In this document: positions 55,095 through 64,000 of the stretch, piece after piece
How positions within the stretch are numbered: the first letter of the stretch is position 1
Layout: each line of letters opens with the position of its first letter
Origin: Sphingomonas sp. BGYR3
GTDB lineage: Bacteria; Pseudomonadota; Alphaproteobacteria; Sphingomonadales; Sphingomonadaceae
DNA: 64,000 nt
Reading direction: 5' to 3'
NCBI RefSeq assembly: GCF_025153455.1
Contig: NZ_JANZNT010000001.1
Coordinates: 1,054,001-1,118,000 of the forward strand
Made by a program: the position numbers and the translations under genes
The notes under the pieces: model-generated
Databases searched by the model: none
The model's input: only the letters and a program-made list of their open reading frames with translations
What the model was told of the DNA's origin: nothing

Positions 55095-55622
55095 TCACTC
55101 CCCCTTCAGCAAGTCCTTCAGCCCGGCAAAGGCACCTGTCGCAACCTCGTCATCGCGCTTGACCCCTGCTTCGCGAAGCGCCGCCTCGGCCGCCGGGCTG
55201 CGGGGATAGGGGTCGAGCGCCAGCGCCATCGTCTCCGCCGCCGCCTCGCCCAGGTCGATCGCGCCGCCGGTGTAGAACAGCGTGTCCGCCGCCTCCGCGT
55301 CGATCTCCACCTCGTCCGCAGGGGCGGCGTCCAGATCCGCCTCCGGCACGAAGCGCAGAGTCACCGCCTCCTCGATCCGCGCCGCCACCGCCTCGCCCGT
55401 CGCGATGCAGGGCTGCGCGACCTCGGCGATCACCCGCCCCTCGGCCAGCACATCCGCCCCCTGCCGGCGCAGCGCAAACTCGGCCGACAGCCTATCGACG
55501 GCGATCAGGCCGAACCGTGCGGCCAGCCGTTCCCGCTCGTCCGCCTCTGCGCTGATCGTCACCGTTGCGGGCGCGGTGCCGATCCGGTCGATCCGCTGCG
55601 GGCGGCTGAATTCCGGCGTCAT
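55095..55622 (-). CDS. YceD family protein (DUF177)
   Basis: A 175-residue acidic protein of the YceD/DUF177 family, implicated in 23S rRNA processing or ribosome biogenesis in other bacteria. VEIDAEAADTLFYTGGAIDL and DPYPRSP are family landmarks. It usually neighbours rpmF, but no rpmF follows here; instead the gene converges with tetR. Its start overlaps the CBP3 stop (ATGA). Confidence 0.85.
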   Translation of the reverse strand: MTPEFSRPQRIDRIGTAPATVTISAEADERERLAARFGLIAVDRLSAEFALRRQGADVLAEGRVIAEVAQPCIATGEAVAARIEEAVTLRFVPEADLDAAPADEVEIDAEAADTLFYTGGAIDLGEAAAETMALALDPYPRSPAAEAALREAGVKRDDEVATGAFAGLKDLLKGE

Positions 55623-56140
55623 GGCAATTCGCCCCGCTGAATGGCGTCCAGCGGCACCTGGCTCAGCGCCCGCCGCCAGCGGGACAGGCCCGCCACCACA
55701 TGATCCAGCGCCGCCGGCTCCGGTGCCTCACCGCGGTACAGGTTGCGCACCAGCGCCTCGCCCAGCCTTGCATCCCCCTCGGCCAGCCCGTCGCGATAGG
55801 CGCCCAGCCGCCCGCCCAGCATCCCCATCATGCGGCCAACCTGCTTGCCGACGACGACATCGCCAAATCCGATTTGGCGCAGCTGGCCGTCCATGTCCTG
55901 AACGAACCGCTCGGCCAGCTGTGCGTTCAGCACCGCCGCCGCATCGCCCGCCTCCTCCTCCAGCCGCAGCAACAGCATGGCCAGCACCGCGGCCACCATG
56001 TCGAACCGGCCGTCGATCGTGTCGGGCACCTGCCCGTCCAGATACCAGTGCGGCTCCCGCGCGCGGGCGATCACGACCTCATAGGGACGCTGCGCGGGCA
56101 GCTCTCCCTTTCCACCGAACAGGCGTTCCAACAGCTTCAT
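55619..56140 (-). CDS. ubiquinol-cytochrome c chaperone (CBP3 family)
   Basis: A 173-residue homologue of mitochondrial CBP3, which helps cytochrome b or bc1 assembly. The core GRFDMVAAVLAMLLLRLE and QIGFGDVVVGKQVGRMMGML are characteristic, then GRLGAYR. No signal peptide, so probably cytoplasmic or membrane-peripheral. Pairing with YceD is usual in alphaproteobacteria. Divergent from bamE. Confidence 0.88.
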   Translation of the reverse strand: MKLLERLFGGKGELPAQRPYEVVIARAREPHWYLDGQVPDTIDGRFDMVAAVLAMLLLRLEEEAGDAAAVLNAQLAERFVQDMDGQLRQIGFGDVVVGKQVGRMMGMLGGRLGAYRDGLAEGDARLGEALVRNLYRGEAPEPAALDHVVAGLSRWRRALSQVPLDAIQRGELP

Positions 56141-56268
56141 TCAACCGGCCCTTTCGGCAATCCGTCCACTGCGCCCTTGTGGCGCCATGATTGGCGGCAT
56201 ATTGAGCGGGCTGGCGATGGTTGCAATGGATAGCGCCGCCGCCTTGTGGTTTTCGCGGAGAAGTGTCG

Positions 56269-56754
56269 ATGAAGCTCCTTTCGGTTCGTGCGCTCGGCCT
56301 GTCGCTGGCGGTTGCCGGTGCGCTGGTCAGCGGGGGCTGCACCAAGCTCAAGAGCCATCAGGGCTATGTCATCGATCCCGATCTGGTGAACTCGGTCCAG
56401 CCGGGCGTCGACACGCGCGACTCGGTCACGCAGACGCTGGGCAGCCCGACCTTCGTTGCGCAGTTCAACGACAAGCAGTGGATCTATCTGTCCCGCGACA
56501 GCCGGAACCTGGCCTATAACCGCCCGCGTCCGGTGGAACAGACCGCCATCCGCATCACCTTTGACGATGCCGGCACCGTCACCGCGATCGACAAGACCGG
56601 GGTGGATCAGGTCGCGTTCGTCGCGCCCAGCGACAAGAAGACGCCGACCCTTGGCCGCGAACGCGGCTTTTTCGAGGATCTGTTCGGCAATATCGGCACG
56701 GTCGGCGCGCCCGTCGGCGCTGGCGGCCCCGGCGGCGGCGGCCCCGGCCAGTAA
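56269..56754 (+). CDS. bamE: outer membrane assembly lipoprotein BamE
   Basis: A 161-residue lipoprotein of the BAM complex that stabilises BamA-BamD contact. The signal ends at lipobox VSGGC (acylated Cys at about residue 24). SmpA/OmlA core motifs GYVIDPDLVNSVQPGVDTRD and TLGSPTFVAQF are present. The Gly/Pro-rich tail (GAGGPGGGGPGQ) is an extension beyond the E. coli protein. ATG at 56269 after GCGGAGAAGTGTCG. Followed by a small hairpin. Confidence 0.92.
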   Translation: MKLLSVRALGLSLAVAGALVSGGCTKLKSHQGYVIDPDLVNSVQPGVDTRDSVTQTLGSPTFVAQFNDKQWIYLSRDSRNLAYNRPRPVEQTAIRITFDDAGTVTAIDKTGVDQVAFVAPSDKKTPTLGRERGFFEDLFGNIGTVGAPVGAGGPGGGGPGQ

Positions 56755-56763
56755 TCTTCCTTT

Positions 56764-56781
56764 CGCCCGGCTAAACGGGCG
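56764..56781 (+). terminator. hairpin after bamE
   Basis: CGCCCG (56764-56769) and CGGGCG (56776-56781) around GCTAAA. It lies 9 bases after the bamE stop. There is no clear T-tract. Confidence 0.5.
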
Positions 56782-56825
56782 ATTCCCGGCCCGTTCAGGC
56801 GAATCGGCCTAGCTTCCTCTCATCA

Positions 56826-56845
56826 GCGGCGGACCGAACCGCCGC
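56826..56845 (+). promoter_or_regulatory. hairpin in the RcnB-like 5' leader
   Basis: GCGGCGG (56826-56832) and CCGCCGC (56839-56845) form a 7-bp stem directly upstream of the strong AGGAGG ribosome binding site at 56851. It may protect the mRNA end or affect translation. Confidence 0.4.
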
Positions 56846-56864
56846 GCATGAGGAGGAATTGAAG

Positions 56865-57389
56865 ATGCGCAAGCCCATGCTGATGCTGTTGATGGCGGCG
56901 GTAGCCGTTCCTGCGGCCGCCATGCCGACGGCGGCCAGCGCCCAGTCATGGCGCGAGTTGCGGGACGATCGCCGCGACGTGCGCGAGGAGCGCCGCGAAC
57001 TGCGCGATGCCTATCGCCGGGGCGACCGAGGCGACATCCGCGAGGAACGCCGCGAGCTGCGCCGCGAAACCCGCGACCTTCGCCGGACCGAACGTCAGTT
57101 CGACCGCAACCATGCCTGGCGCGACAATGACTGGCGCGACTATCGGGCCACCCATCGCGGCGATTATGCCCGCGGCAACTGGCGTGCGCCGTTCCGCTAC
57201 ACGCGATGGAACAACGGCGCGCGGATCGCGCCCGGCTATTACGGACAGCGGTACTGGATTTCCGACCCGTGGCGTTATCGTCTGCCCCCGGCGCGCGGCT
57301 TTCAGTACGTCCGTCATTATGACGACGTCCTGCTGGTCGACACCCGCCGCGGCCGGGTCGTCCGGGTGTACAACAACTTCTTCTGGTAA
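56865..57389 (+). CDS. RcnB-family-like Arg-rich secreted protein
   Basis: A 174-residue exported protein with a signal peptide (LMAAVAVPAAAMPTAASAQ). The middle is unusually rich in Arg and Glu/Asp (RREERRELRDAYRRGDRGDI-like repeats), probably a long charged helix. The C-terminal half (RYWISDPWRYRLPPARGFQY, RVVRVYNNFFW) matches the RcnB/periplasmic-inner-membrane family. RcnB links to nickel/cobalt homeostasis in E. coli, but most sphingomonad members are uncharacterised. ATG at 56865 with AGGAGG 8 bases before. Confidence 0.82.
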   Translation: MRKPMLMLLMAAVAVPAAAMPTAASAQSWRELRDDRRDVREERRELRDAYRRGDRGDIREERRELRRETRDLRRTERQFDRNHAWRDNDWRDYRATHRGDYARGNWRAPFRYTRWNNGARIAPGYYGQRYWISDPWRYRLPPARGFQYVRHYDDVLLVDTRRGRVVRVYNNFFW

Positions 57390-57398
57390 GCGTTGATC

Positions 57399-57428
57399 GG
57401 GGCGGTCCTTCGGGGCCGCCCCTTTTTT
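57399..57428 (+). terminator. rho-independent terminator after the RcnB-like gene
   Basis: GGGGCGG (57399-57405) and CCGCCCC (57416-57422) followed by TTTTTT. This is the clearest intrinsic terminator on the plus strand in the window. Confidence 0.88.
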
Positions 57429-57433
57429 GCCGG

Positions 57434-59551
57434 TCACCGCATGGTGAACAGCACCTGATCCACCACCCGGCCGCCCGGCGCCACCAGCGCCAGCCGGTGC
57501 GCCCCCGGCCCGGCCAGCACCAGCGGCCGCCCGTCTGCCGAGCCCAGATCGCGCCGGTCCAGCATCAGGCGATGGCCCGTCACCTCGCCCGACACGCCGA
57601 TCACCAGCCGCTGGCGATCCACCGGAATGTCGGGGTCCAGTGCATAGACGCTGCCCGAAACCGGGCTGGTAATCCGCGGCCGCCGCGCGGTCGCCGGGGC
57701 CAGCGCCACCTCGCTCATCCCCGTTCCGGCCAGGAAATAGTCGCGCCTTGGCTGTTCCAGTCCGGCGGCAAAGCGAACCGGCCGCGCCTCCACGCCGGTC
57801 GGCATCGGCGGCGCGCGCCCCGGCCGGTCGCGGTGCAGCGCCAGCATCACGTCGCGCCACACCGGCGCTGCGCCGCTGGTCCCCGACACCGCGCGCATCG
57901 GATCGCCCTCCAGATTGCCGACCCACACACCGACGACATACCGGTCGGTAAAGCCGATGCACCAATTGTCGCGCATCGCCTTTGACGTGCCCGTCTTGAC
58001 CGCCGCCCAGAACGGCAGGCGCAGCGCACTGTCCGTACCGAATGTCGCCGCGCGCGCATTGGCATCAGCGATCATGTCGGCCACGATCCACGCGGCGGCA
58101 GGCGTGGTGACGGCGCGCGGCTCCTCCGCCGCCTCCCCTTTGGTCAGCCGCAGCTTCTGCCACTGTCCGCCCCGCGCCAGGCTGCGATAGGCGGCGACCT
58201 GTTCCATCAACGTCACTTCCGCCGAGCCGAGCGCCAGCGAATAGCCGTAATATTGCCCGTCCTCGGTCAGCCCGCGATAGCCGGTGTCCCACAACCGGTC
58301 GCGGAACGCCTCCACCCCGGTCAGCAGCAGCGTCCGCACGGCCGGCACGTTCAGCGATCCGGCCAGCGCCACCCGCGCTGACACCGGCCCCTTGAACGCC
58401 CGGTCGTAATTCTGCGGCACATACAGGCCCGATGCCGTGTCCAGCTGAACCGGTGAATCGTCCAGGATGGATGCCGGGGTCAGGTATCCTCGCTCAATGG
58501 CCTGCGCGAACAGGAACGGCTTCAGCGTCGATCCCGCCTGCCGGTATGCGCTGGCCCCGTCCACCGCCGATGCCGTCGATGCGCCGCCGACCCCGCCGAC
58601 ATAGGCGAGCACCTCGCCCGTCACGGTATCGGCCACGACCACTGCCCCGTCGCGCGCCCGCGATCCGCCCAGCCCCTTCAGCTGCCGGGTCAGCGCCGCC
58701 ATCGCCATGCGCTGCACCCCCGCATCCAGCGTCGTCGTCACCTTCGCGCCCGGCGCTTTCAACAGCCGCACCGACAGATGCGGGGCCAGGCCGGGATCAA
58801 GGCGCAGGCTGCGCGCCGGGCCCAGCATCGACGCCGCCCCGCTGCGAAACCGCGCACAATCGCCCTCGCCTGCAATCGCACAGGCCCGCCGCGCCACCGC
58901 CGCAGCATCCGCCCCCGGCGCGGGCAACAGCGCCGCCAGCAGCACGCCATCGTCCCGCGTCAGCGCCCCCGGCGTCTTGCCGAACAGGCCCAGCGCCGCC
59001 GCGCCCACCCCCTGCGCCTCGCCCCGAAAGCCAGCCAGGTTCAGATAGGCCTCAAGGATCGCGTCTTTGCCCCATGCCCGCTCCAGCGCCCATGCGGCAC
59101 GCATCTGCCGCACCTTGTCCCGCCATCCCCGCGCGCCGGGCCGGGCAAGGTCGGGCGCGACAAACGCGGCAACCTGCATCGAAATCGTGCTCGCCCCGCG
59201 CACCCGCGCGCCCGTCACCCGGTCGCGGATACTGCCGCCCAGCGCCCACCAGTCCACGCCGCCATGGTCGGCAAAGCGCCTGTCCTCCGCCCCGACAATC
59301 GCCGCCCGCGCATCGGCGGACACGGCATCCAGCGGCACCCAGGCCAGCCGCCGCGCGGCAAAATCCACCCGCTCGCTGTCAATCAGCGCGCCGTGCCGGT
59401 CATACAGCCACGCCTCGGACGGCCGGAACGCCCCCCGGACACTGGCAAGCGAAGGCAAAGGCGGCGGCAGGGTCAGCCAGCTCAGCACCGCATACAGCGC
59501 CGCGACAACACCCAGCGCCACCAACCCCCAATAACGGCGAGCGATCACCAC
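57434..59551 (-). CDS. pbpC: penicillin-binding protein 1C
   Basis: A 705-residue bifunctional peptidoglycan synthase of class A. One N-terminal membrane anchor (LVALGVVAALYAVLSWLTL). The GT51 glycosyltransferase domain carries Glu89 in EDRRF and ASTISMQ. The transpeptidase has SxxK at 341-344 (STLK), SxN at 399-401 (SLN) and KTG at 519-521. The C-terminal PBP1C-specific domain starts near 620. Paired with the alpha-2-macroglobulin gene 63 bases upstream, a known association. Confidence 0.96.
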   Translation of the reverse strand: MVIARRYWGLVALGVVAALYAVLSWLTLPPPLPSLASVRGAFRPSEAWLYDRHGALIDSERVDFAARRLAWVPLDAVSADARAAIVGAEDRRFADHGGVDWWALGGSIRDRVTGARVRGASTISMQVAAFVAPDLARPGARGWRDKVRQMRAAWALERAWGKDAILEAYLNLAGFRGEAQGVGAAALGLFGKTPGALTRDDGVLLAALLPAPGADAAAVARRACAIAGEGDCARFRSGAASMLGPARSLRLDPGLAPHLSVRLLKAPGAKVTTTLDAGVQRMAMAALTRQLKGLGGSRARDGAVVVADTVTGEVLAYVGGVGGASTASAVDGASAYRQAGSTLKPFLFAQAIERGYLTPASILDDSPVQLDTASGLYVPQNYDRAFKGPVSARVALAGSLNVPAVRTLLLTGVEAFRDRLWDTGYRGLTEDGQYYGYSLALGSAEVTLMEQVAAYRSLARGGQWQKLRLTKGEAAEEPRAVTTPAAAWIVADMIADANARAATFGTDSALRLPFWAAVKTGTSKAMRDNWCIGFTDRYVVGVWVGNLEGDPMRAVSGTSGAAPVWRDVMLALHRDRPGRAPPMPTGVEARPVRFAAGLEQPRRDYFLAGTGMSEVALAPATARRPRITSPVSGSVYALDPDIPVDRQRLVIGVSGEVTGHRLMLDRRDLGSADGRPLVLAGPGAHRLALVAPGGRVVDQVLFTMR

Positions 59552-59614
59552 CGGCCCCCACCGTACTCATGCGAAAGCAGGAGCACGCGAAAAGCGGCAT
59601 AACAAACCCTCATC

Positions 59615-62600
59615 TCACCGCTGCCGCACCACCACCGCCGCATTGGGCACCGCCGCGCGGATTTCCGGGGAATACATCGCCTCCACCCGGCTGGGCGGCA
59701 GTTGCAGCGTGCCCGCGCCATTCAGCCGCACCGTATAGCTGACCGTGTGCGTCCCCGCCGGCAACCAGGCGAAATAGGCGCGCCAGGCGTCCTGTCCCCG
59801 CTCGACATAGCTGGGGGCCGTGCCCTCGCTGGTCCCGCCCTCGTCCAGCATCGCCGACTGGTTGGCCATGCCGCCGATCAGCGTCGCGCCTGCCGGCACG
59901 GGATCGGATACCGCCACCCAGCTCCGCTCGGCGCTCGCCTCGATGGTCAGCGTCACGCGCAGCACGTCGCCGCGGGTCAGCACGCCTTTCGTCCGTGCCT
60001 GCACCACATCGACCTTGCGGGTCATCCGGTATCCCGCGGCCAGCGGGCGGGTCAGCGGCACGGCGGCCTTGACGCGGACAAAGGCCCATGGCCCGGCCCC
60101 GCCGCTCTGCGTCAGCGACAGCGGCGTTCGCGCTGCGGGCAGCGGAAAGCTTAGCAGCCGCGACGATGCCGCCAGTGGCCAGTTGCGGCTGATCCGCGCC
60201 GTCCCCAGCGATGCCGTCGTCACCCCCGCCACCGCTTCTGCCGGATAGGCAGAGGCAAAGCGCCGGGCCAGGATCGTGCCCCAGGCATTGGCCGTGGTCG
60301 TGTCCCAATGCCCGCGCTGTTGCCGCGTCGCGATGCCGGTCATCATGCGCGGGCCATCGCCGTCCCATCCGGGCCGGCCCAGCACGGCGATCAGCGCCTT
60401 GATCGCGGCCTCGTCGCCCGACGACATCATCCACCACGCCGCCTGCCCCTGATCGGTCAGGTCAAGCCGCGTGCCTTCATAGGCCAGCCGCTTGCGAAGC
60501 TCGCCCTCGCCCGCCGCCCGCAACGCCGCCCCGTTGGCCAGGCCGGAAATACGCCCCAGCGCCGACAGGTAATCGGCAAGCGTCGCGGTCGGCATTTCCG
60601 CGGGGGTCATGCCGATCTGACCCAGCATCGCCGCATTGGCTGCGCCCGCCCGGGCCAGCGCCGCCAGCGCCGCGATCCGCTGGATGCGCACATCGCCATA
60701 TTCCTCGCGCCGCAGCCGCCCGTCCAGCACCGCCTGCATCGCCGCGATCATCCGGTCGCGCGACCCGCCGGGCAGCGGCAGGCCAGCCTCGGCCGTGATC
60801 GACAAGACATAAGCGGTCAGCGCCTCTGACCCGTTCATCCCCTCCACCGGGAAATATTTCAGCAGACCGTCGGCATCCAGATAGGCGGGCATTTCCCCGG
60901 CCAGCCGGTTCCACGCCCCCACATCGCCCAGCGCCACCGCCCGCGACAGCCGCTGTTCGAAACAGGTGTAGGGATATGCCGCCATGTAATCGCGCACGCC
61001 CTGCATTGGCGGCACCAGCGTGTCGGTCAACGTCACCTCGACCGCGCCCAGCCCCGGCAGGAATCCGCCCGGCGGCGCAATCGGAATGTCGCCGCCCGCG
61101 CCCACCCGCACCAGCGTCGCGGCCCAGGTTTCAACGGGCACTGGCGGCACTACGTTCTGCACCACCGTCATCCGGTCGACCGCCCGGCCATCCTCGCTGC
61201 GCGCATTGACCGTCCAGGTCAGCGTGCCCGTGCCGCCCGGCGCGGTCAGGTTCCACGCCACCGGCACCGCGCCGCCCGCCGGGATCGTCACGCTGATCGG
61301 TCGGCCCGTCGCTACGCGGGGGCTGACGGTCACATCCGCCGTCACCTTCATCGCGCGGTCGGATCCGTTGCGCAGCGTGAACTGCGCCGCATACCGGTCC
61401 CCGCCCCGCACCAGCGGCGGCACGCCGGCAAAGATCGACAGGTCCTGCGCGGTCCTCACGCTCGCCTCGCCCATGCCGAACGCATTGCCATCGGCCGCGC
61501 CCGCCACCGCGACCAGCCGGAATCCGGACAGCGCATCGGACAGCGGCACCGCAACCTTCGCCCGGCCCTCGCCGTCCAGCGCCACCTGCCCGCGCCACAA
61601 CAGCACCGGCTGAAAGTTTTCGCGGTTCAGGCCGGACAGGTCGCCGCCCCCGCCGCCGCCGGCCTCCACGGCCTTGCGCCCGTAATGCCGCTTGCCCACC
61701 ACCTGCATCTGCGCGGTAGAGGTCAGCACCGACAGCGGCCGGTCGCCCATCATCGCGGTCAGCACGTCCCAGCTTTCGTTGGGGGCAAGCTGAAGCAGCG
61801 CCTCATCCACCGCGACGAACGCGACATCGGCATCGCGCGCCGGGCTGCCATCGGGGTTGGTCACCGCGATCGCCACCTGCGCCGTGTCGCGCGCGGCATA
61901 GCGTTCCTTGTCAGCCTTTACCGCCACGCCCATGCGGAAATCGTCCCAGCCGACCTTCACCCGCGCCACGCCCATCCGATAAGCGGGCTTGGCCAGATCG
62001 ACCAAAGCCGTCGGCCGCGCGCCCTCGCGGGAGAAGAAGGGCAGGTTCCATTCCCGCGCCAGATTGGCCAGCCACAGCGACCATCCGCCGATTCGCCCGC
62101 GCACCGCCATCACGCTGACATAGACCTCCGGCGCATATCCGCCGGGCATTGCCACTTCGACGACGGGGTCCTTGCCGCTCAGTTCGGTGACAAAGCTGTC
62201 GATGACGCCCTCGCGCTCGACCGTGACCAGCGCCGTTGCCTCGCGGAACGGCATCCGCACCTGGAACCGCGCCTTCCCGCCCGCCTTCACCTCCGGCGCC
62301 TCGGCGATCACGTCCATGCGGTCGCCATTGTCGCCGCCGAACCACCAGTCGTCCTCACCGGCCAGCCAGACCGACGTGCCGGCCACTGCCGCATTGCCAT
62401 CGGCATCCTCGGCAGTGGCAACGGCATAAACCTCGCCCGACACGCCGGGGTCCATCCGGCATTCGGCCAGCCCCAGTTGGTCGGTTGTCGCGGAACAGCT
62501 TTCGTCGATCCGCGTCGTCTTCATCTGGTTGTCATAGGCATAAAAGCCGCCGATCAGCCGCCGCCTGGCGGTCAGCACCTCGCGGCTGAACAGTTCCACC

Positions 62601-64000
62601 GTGATCCGCTGTCCCTTGATCGGCTTGCCCGTCGGATCGAGCGCGACCAGCTTCAGCCGCAGATCGTCGTCCTTCATCATCCAGCCATCGGTCTTCACCC
62701 CGATCTGGACGGCACTGTCATACAGCGGCACCCGGCGCGACGCGGTCAGGATTTCGCCATTGGCGTCCTCATAATCCATCTCGACCAGCAGGTCGGTCGG
62801 GCCGGAAAGGGTTGCGGGCACATCGACACTCGTTCGCGCAGTCCCTTCCCCGTTCAGGGTCAGCGGCAGCGTCTGCGTCGGCGGCAGCGGGGACAGTTCC
62901 TCCTCGCCATCGCCGTTCAGCGGCTTGACGCCCTCCACCATCCGCCGCCCGGCAAAGCTGTATCCGTCATATCCCTTGGGCCGGCGAACCCCCTCCATGA
63001 ACGCGACGCGCAGATCGACGGCCAGGTTGGATGCGCCCCCGCCCGACAGATATCCGGCGAACAGGTCCAGCGGCACCGATTTGGGCTTGACCATCGGCGC
63101 GCTCGGCCCGCTGACGCTCGCTTTCATCGTGGGCAGGCGATATTCGTCGACCTTCACCGACTGGCCGGACCAGATCGTCCGGTCGCCATTGACGAAGCGC
63201 AGCGAATAATCGCCCATCGGCGCGGCGGCAGGCACTGCCCAAGTCGTCTCGCCCGATCCGCCCGGCCGGATCGTCAGCGGCAATTCGAACTCCGTCCCGC
63301 TGCCCGAATGGCTCAGCACCAGCTTGCCGGTAAAGCCGGGCATCAGGCTGAACCCACGCGGCGACGGCATCCGCACGAAATGCTTCATGTTCACCGTCTC
63401 GCCCTGCTTGACGAGCGCGCGGTCGAACACGGTGTGGATCACCTCTTCCCGCGCCGACCAGCCGAACGGCAGGTCGAAATCATAGGGTCGGATGCCCTCG
63501 CCCCACTGGGTCAGGGTAAAGCTCATGTCATCGCCCGCGCGGGCGGAAATCATCAACGGATGCGCCTCGCTCGACGGGCCGCAATCGGTATAGGTTTCCG
63601 GTTCCGGCAGCCCCTTGGCAAACGCCGCGCGGCCCTGAGCATCGCTACGCCCGCGCGCCAGCTCGGCCCCGGTGCAGCTGTCGGTGACGCGCACCTCCGC
63701 CCCCGCCACCGGCTTGCCGGTATCCAGCGCCGTGACCCAGGCAAGCGATCCGCCCCGGCCCCATTTGAAATGCACCGCCATGTTGGTGACCAGCGCGCCC
63801 GCCGCGACATAGCGCGGGGCATTGCGGCCCAGCAGCGCCGCGCCCAGCCGGGGGCTGGCAAATTCGACGACATAGAATCCGGGCTTGCCCAGCGCGATCG
63901 GCACCACCTCCATCGGCTTGCCGCCTGCGGGCAGGGGCAGGTTGAACGCCTTGCCCGCGCCGCCGCTCAGGATGGGCTTCGACCCGGTGTCGTTGACCGT
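59615..64000 (-). CDS. bacterial alpha-2-macroglobulin (YfhM type), cut by the right edge
   Basis: At least 1461 residues remain; the N-terminus, including the signal or lipobox, lies beyond the window, since the frame is open to base 64000. MG domains repeat through the protein. The thioester is in YPYTCFEQRL (codons at 60953-60964), with Cys-x-Glu-Gln kept and Phe where Gly or Leu is usual. A bait-like flexible region lies before it (SGLNRENFQPVLLWRG nearby). The protein is thought to trap proteases in the periplasm, with PBP1C repairing the wall. Confidence 0.94.
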   Translation of the reverse strand, partial: TVNDTGSKPILSGGAGKAFNLPLPAGGKPMEVVPIALGKPGFYVVEFASPRLGAALLGRNAPRYVAAGALVTNMAVHFKWGRGGSLAWVTALDTGKPVAGAEVRVTDSCTGAELARGRSDAQGRAAFAKGLPEPETYTDCGPSSEAHPLMISARAGDDMSFTLTQWGEGIRPYDFDLPFGWSAREEVIHTVFDRALVKQGETVNMKHFVRMPSPRGFSLMPGFTGKLVLSHSGSGTEFELPLTIRPGGSGETTWAVPAAAPMGDYSLRFVNGDRTIWSGQSVKVDEYRLPTMKASVSGPSAPMVKPKSVPLDLFAGYLSGGGASNLAVDLRVAFMEGVRRPKGYDGYSFAGRRMVEGVKPLNGDGEEELSPLPPTQTLPLTLNGEGTARTSVDVPATLSGPTDLLVEMDYEDANGEILTASRRVPLYDSAVQIGVKTDGWMMKDDDLRLKLVALDPTGKPIKGQRITVELFSREVLTARRRLIGGFYAYDNQMKTTRIDESCSATTDQLGLAECRMDPGVSGEVYAVATAEDADGNAAVAGTSVWLAGEDDWWFGGDNGDRMDVIAEAPEVKAGGKARFQVRMPFREATALVTVEREGVIDSFVTELSGKDPVVEVAMPGGYAPEVYVSVMAVRGRIGGWSLWLANLAREWNLPFFSREGARPTALVDLAKPAYRMGVARVKVGWDDFRMGVAVKADKERYAARDTAQVAIAVTNPDGSPARDADVAFVAVDEALLQLAPNESWDVLTAMMGDRPLSVLTSTAQMQVVGKRHYGRKAVEAGGGGGGDLSGLNRENFQPVLLWRGQVALDGEGRAKVAVPLSDALSGFRLVAVAGAADGNAFGMGEASVRTAQDLSIFAGVPPLVRGGDRYAAQFTLRNGSDRAMKVTADVTVSPRVATGRPISVTIPAGGAVPVAWNLTAPGGTGTLTWTVNARSEDGRAVDRMTVVQNVVPPVPVETWAATLVRVGAGGDIPIAPPGGFLPGLGAVEVTLTDTLVPPMQGVRDYMAAYPYTCFEQRLSRAVALGDVGAWNRLAGEMPAYLDADGLLKYFPVEGMNGSEALTAYVLSITAEAGLPLPGGSRDRMIAAMQAVLDGRLRREEYGDVRIQRIAALAALARAGAANAAMLGQIGMTPAEMPTATLADYLSALGRISGLANGAALRAAGEGELRKRLAYEGTRLDLTDQGQAAWWMMSSGDEAAIKALIAVLGRPGWDGDGPRMMTGIATRQQRGHWDTTTANAWGTILARRFASAYPAEAVAGVTTASLGTARISRNWPLAASSRLLSFPLPAARTPLSLTQSGGAGPWAFVRVKAAVPLTRPLAAGYRMTRKVDVVQARTKGVLTRGDVLRVTLTIEASAERSWVAVSDPVPAGATLIGGMANQSAMLDEGGTSEGTAPSYVERGQDAWRAYFAWLPAGTHTVSYTVRLNGAGTLQLPPSRVEAMYSPEIRAAVPNAAVVVRQR

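Noticed and set aside
1..64000. CRISPR arrays, tRNA or rRNA genes, transposases, integrases or phage genes
   Set aside because: No regularly spaced direct repeats, no tRNA-like arms and no such protein motifs were seen. The few repeats found are palindromes.

Overview
The window looks like a chromosomal segment of a sphingomonad (Alphaproteobacteria, Sphingomonadales). The evidence is high GC, a CtrA-type cell-cycle regulator with GANTC sites upstream, two large TonB-dependent receptors, a Bpt-type leucyl-transferase, DUF2093 and CBP3 family genes, an ScfR-type regulator beside isocitrate lyase, and a GH2/TBDR/LacI carbohydrate locus. I see no prophage, transposase, integrase, CRISPR array, rRNA or tRNA. 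Coding density is high and no gene-free stretch exceeds 300 bases; the longest is 17328-17579. Genus-level placement is inference.

Layout. 1-4.7 kb: a translationally coupled partial gene, an acyl-CoA dehydrogenase, Sua5-type threonylcarbamoyl-AMP synthase, and isocitrate lyase with a small downstream protein. 4.7-12.7 kb: divergent ScfR regulator, small lipoprotein, msrA, galE, arfB-rluA, wrbA-pirin with a divergent LysR regulator, then ctrA. 12.9-18.4 kb: Tat-exported GH27 alpha-galactosidase, YtcJ-like amidohydrolase, threonine ammonia-lyase, bpt. 18.4-25.6 kb: carbohydrate locus of GH2 beta-galactosidase, TonB-dependent receptor and divergent LacI regulator. 25.6-31.5 kb: small secreted protein, xseA-DUF2093-M23 peptidase-sodC on the minus strand, and divergent purD plus a TraB/GumN protein. 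31.6-37.6 kb: rplY-pth, then GH26 mannanase and a TIGR02466 protein, then ychF, then a Cys/His protein and a His/Met-rich beta-barrel. 37.6-43.8 kb: glycosyltransferase plus metallophosphoesterase (a PlcP/Agt-like pair), a LysE exporter, pheST. 43.8-51.9 kb: carbohydrate-esterase-like hydrolase, SDR, aldose epimerase, haloperoxidase-like hydrolase, prfC, an ABC1 kinase, an MFS transporter. 52-55 kb: second TonB-dependent receptor and divergent TetR regulator. 55-64 kb: YceD/CBP3 pair, bamE, an RcnB-like protein, pbpC, and a large alpha-2-macroglobulin that runs off the right edge.

How the genes work together. Several encode a plausible galactoside/galactomannan programme (GH26, GH27, GH2, receptor plus LacI, GalE, aldose epimerase, esterase), but they are scattered rather than in one locus. 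Four divergent regulator/target pairs have a clear palindrome between them: ScfR/aceA, LysR/pirin-wrbA, LacI/TBDR and TetR/TBDR. The most interesting candidates are the PlcP/Agt-like operon (possible lipid remodelling in phosphate starvation), the mannanase/TIGR02466 pair lying between pth and ychF, the TetR/TBDR/MFS uptake cluster, the His/Met-rich barrel pair, and several odd nucleic-acid structures: a G-tract array in a hairpin loop, a leader mini-ORF with a G-tract, start codons shared in a CATG, and a palindromic repeat that supplies a ribosome binding site. I found no wholly novel system that I can defend from sequence alone.
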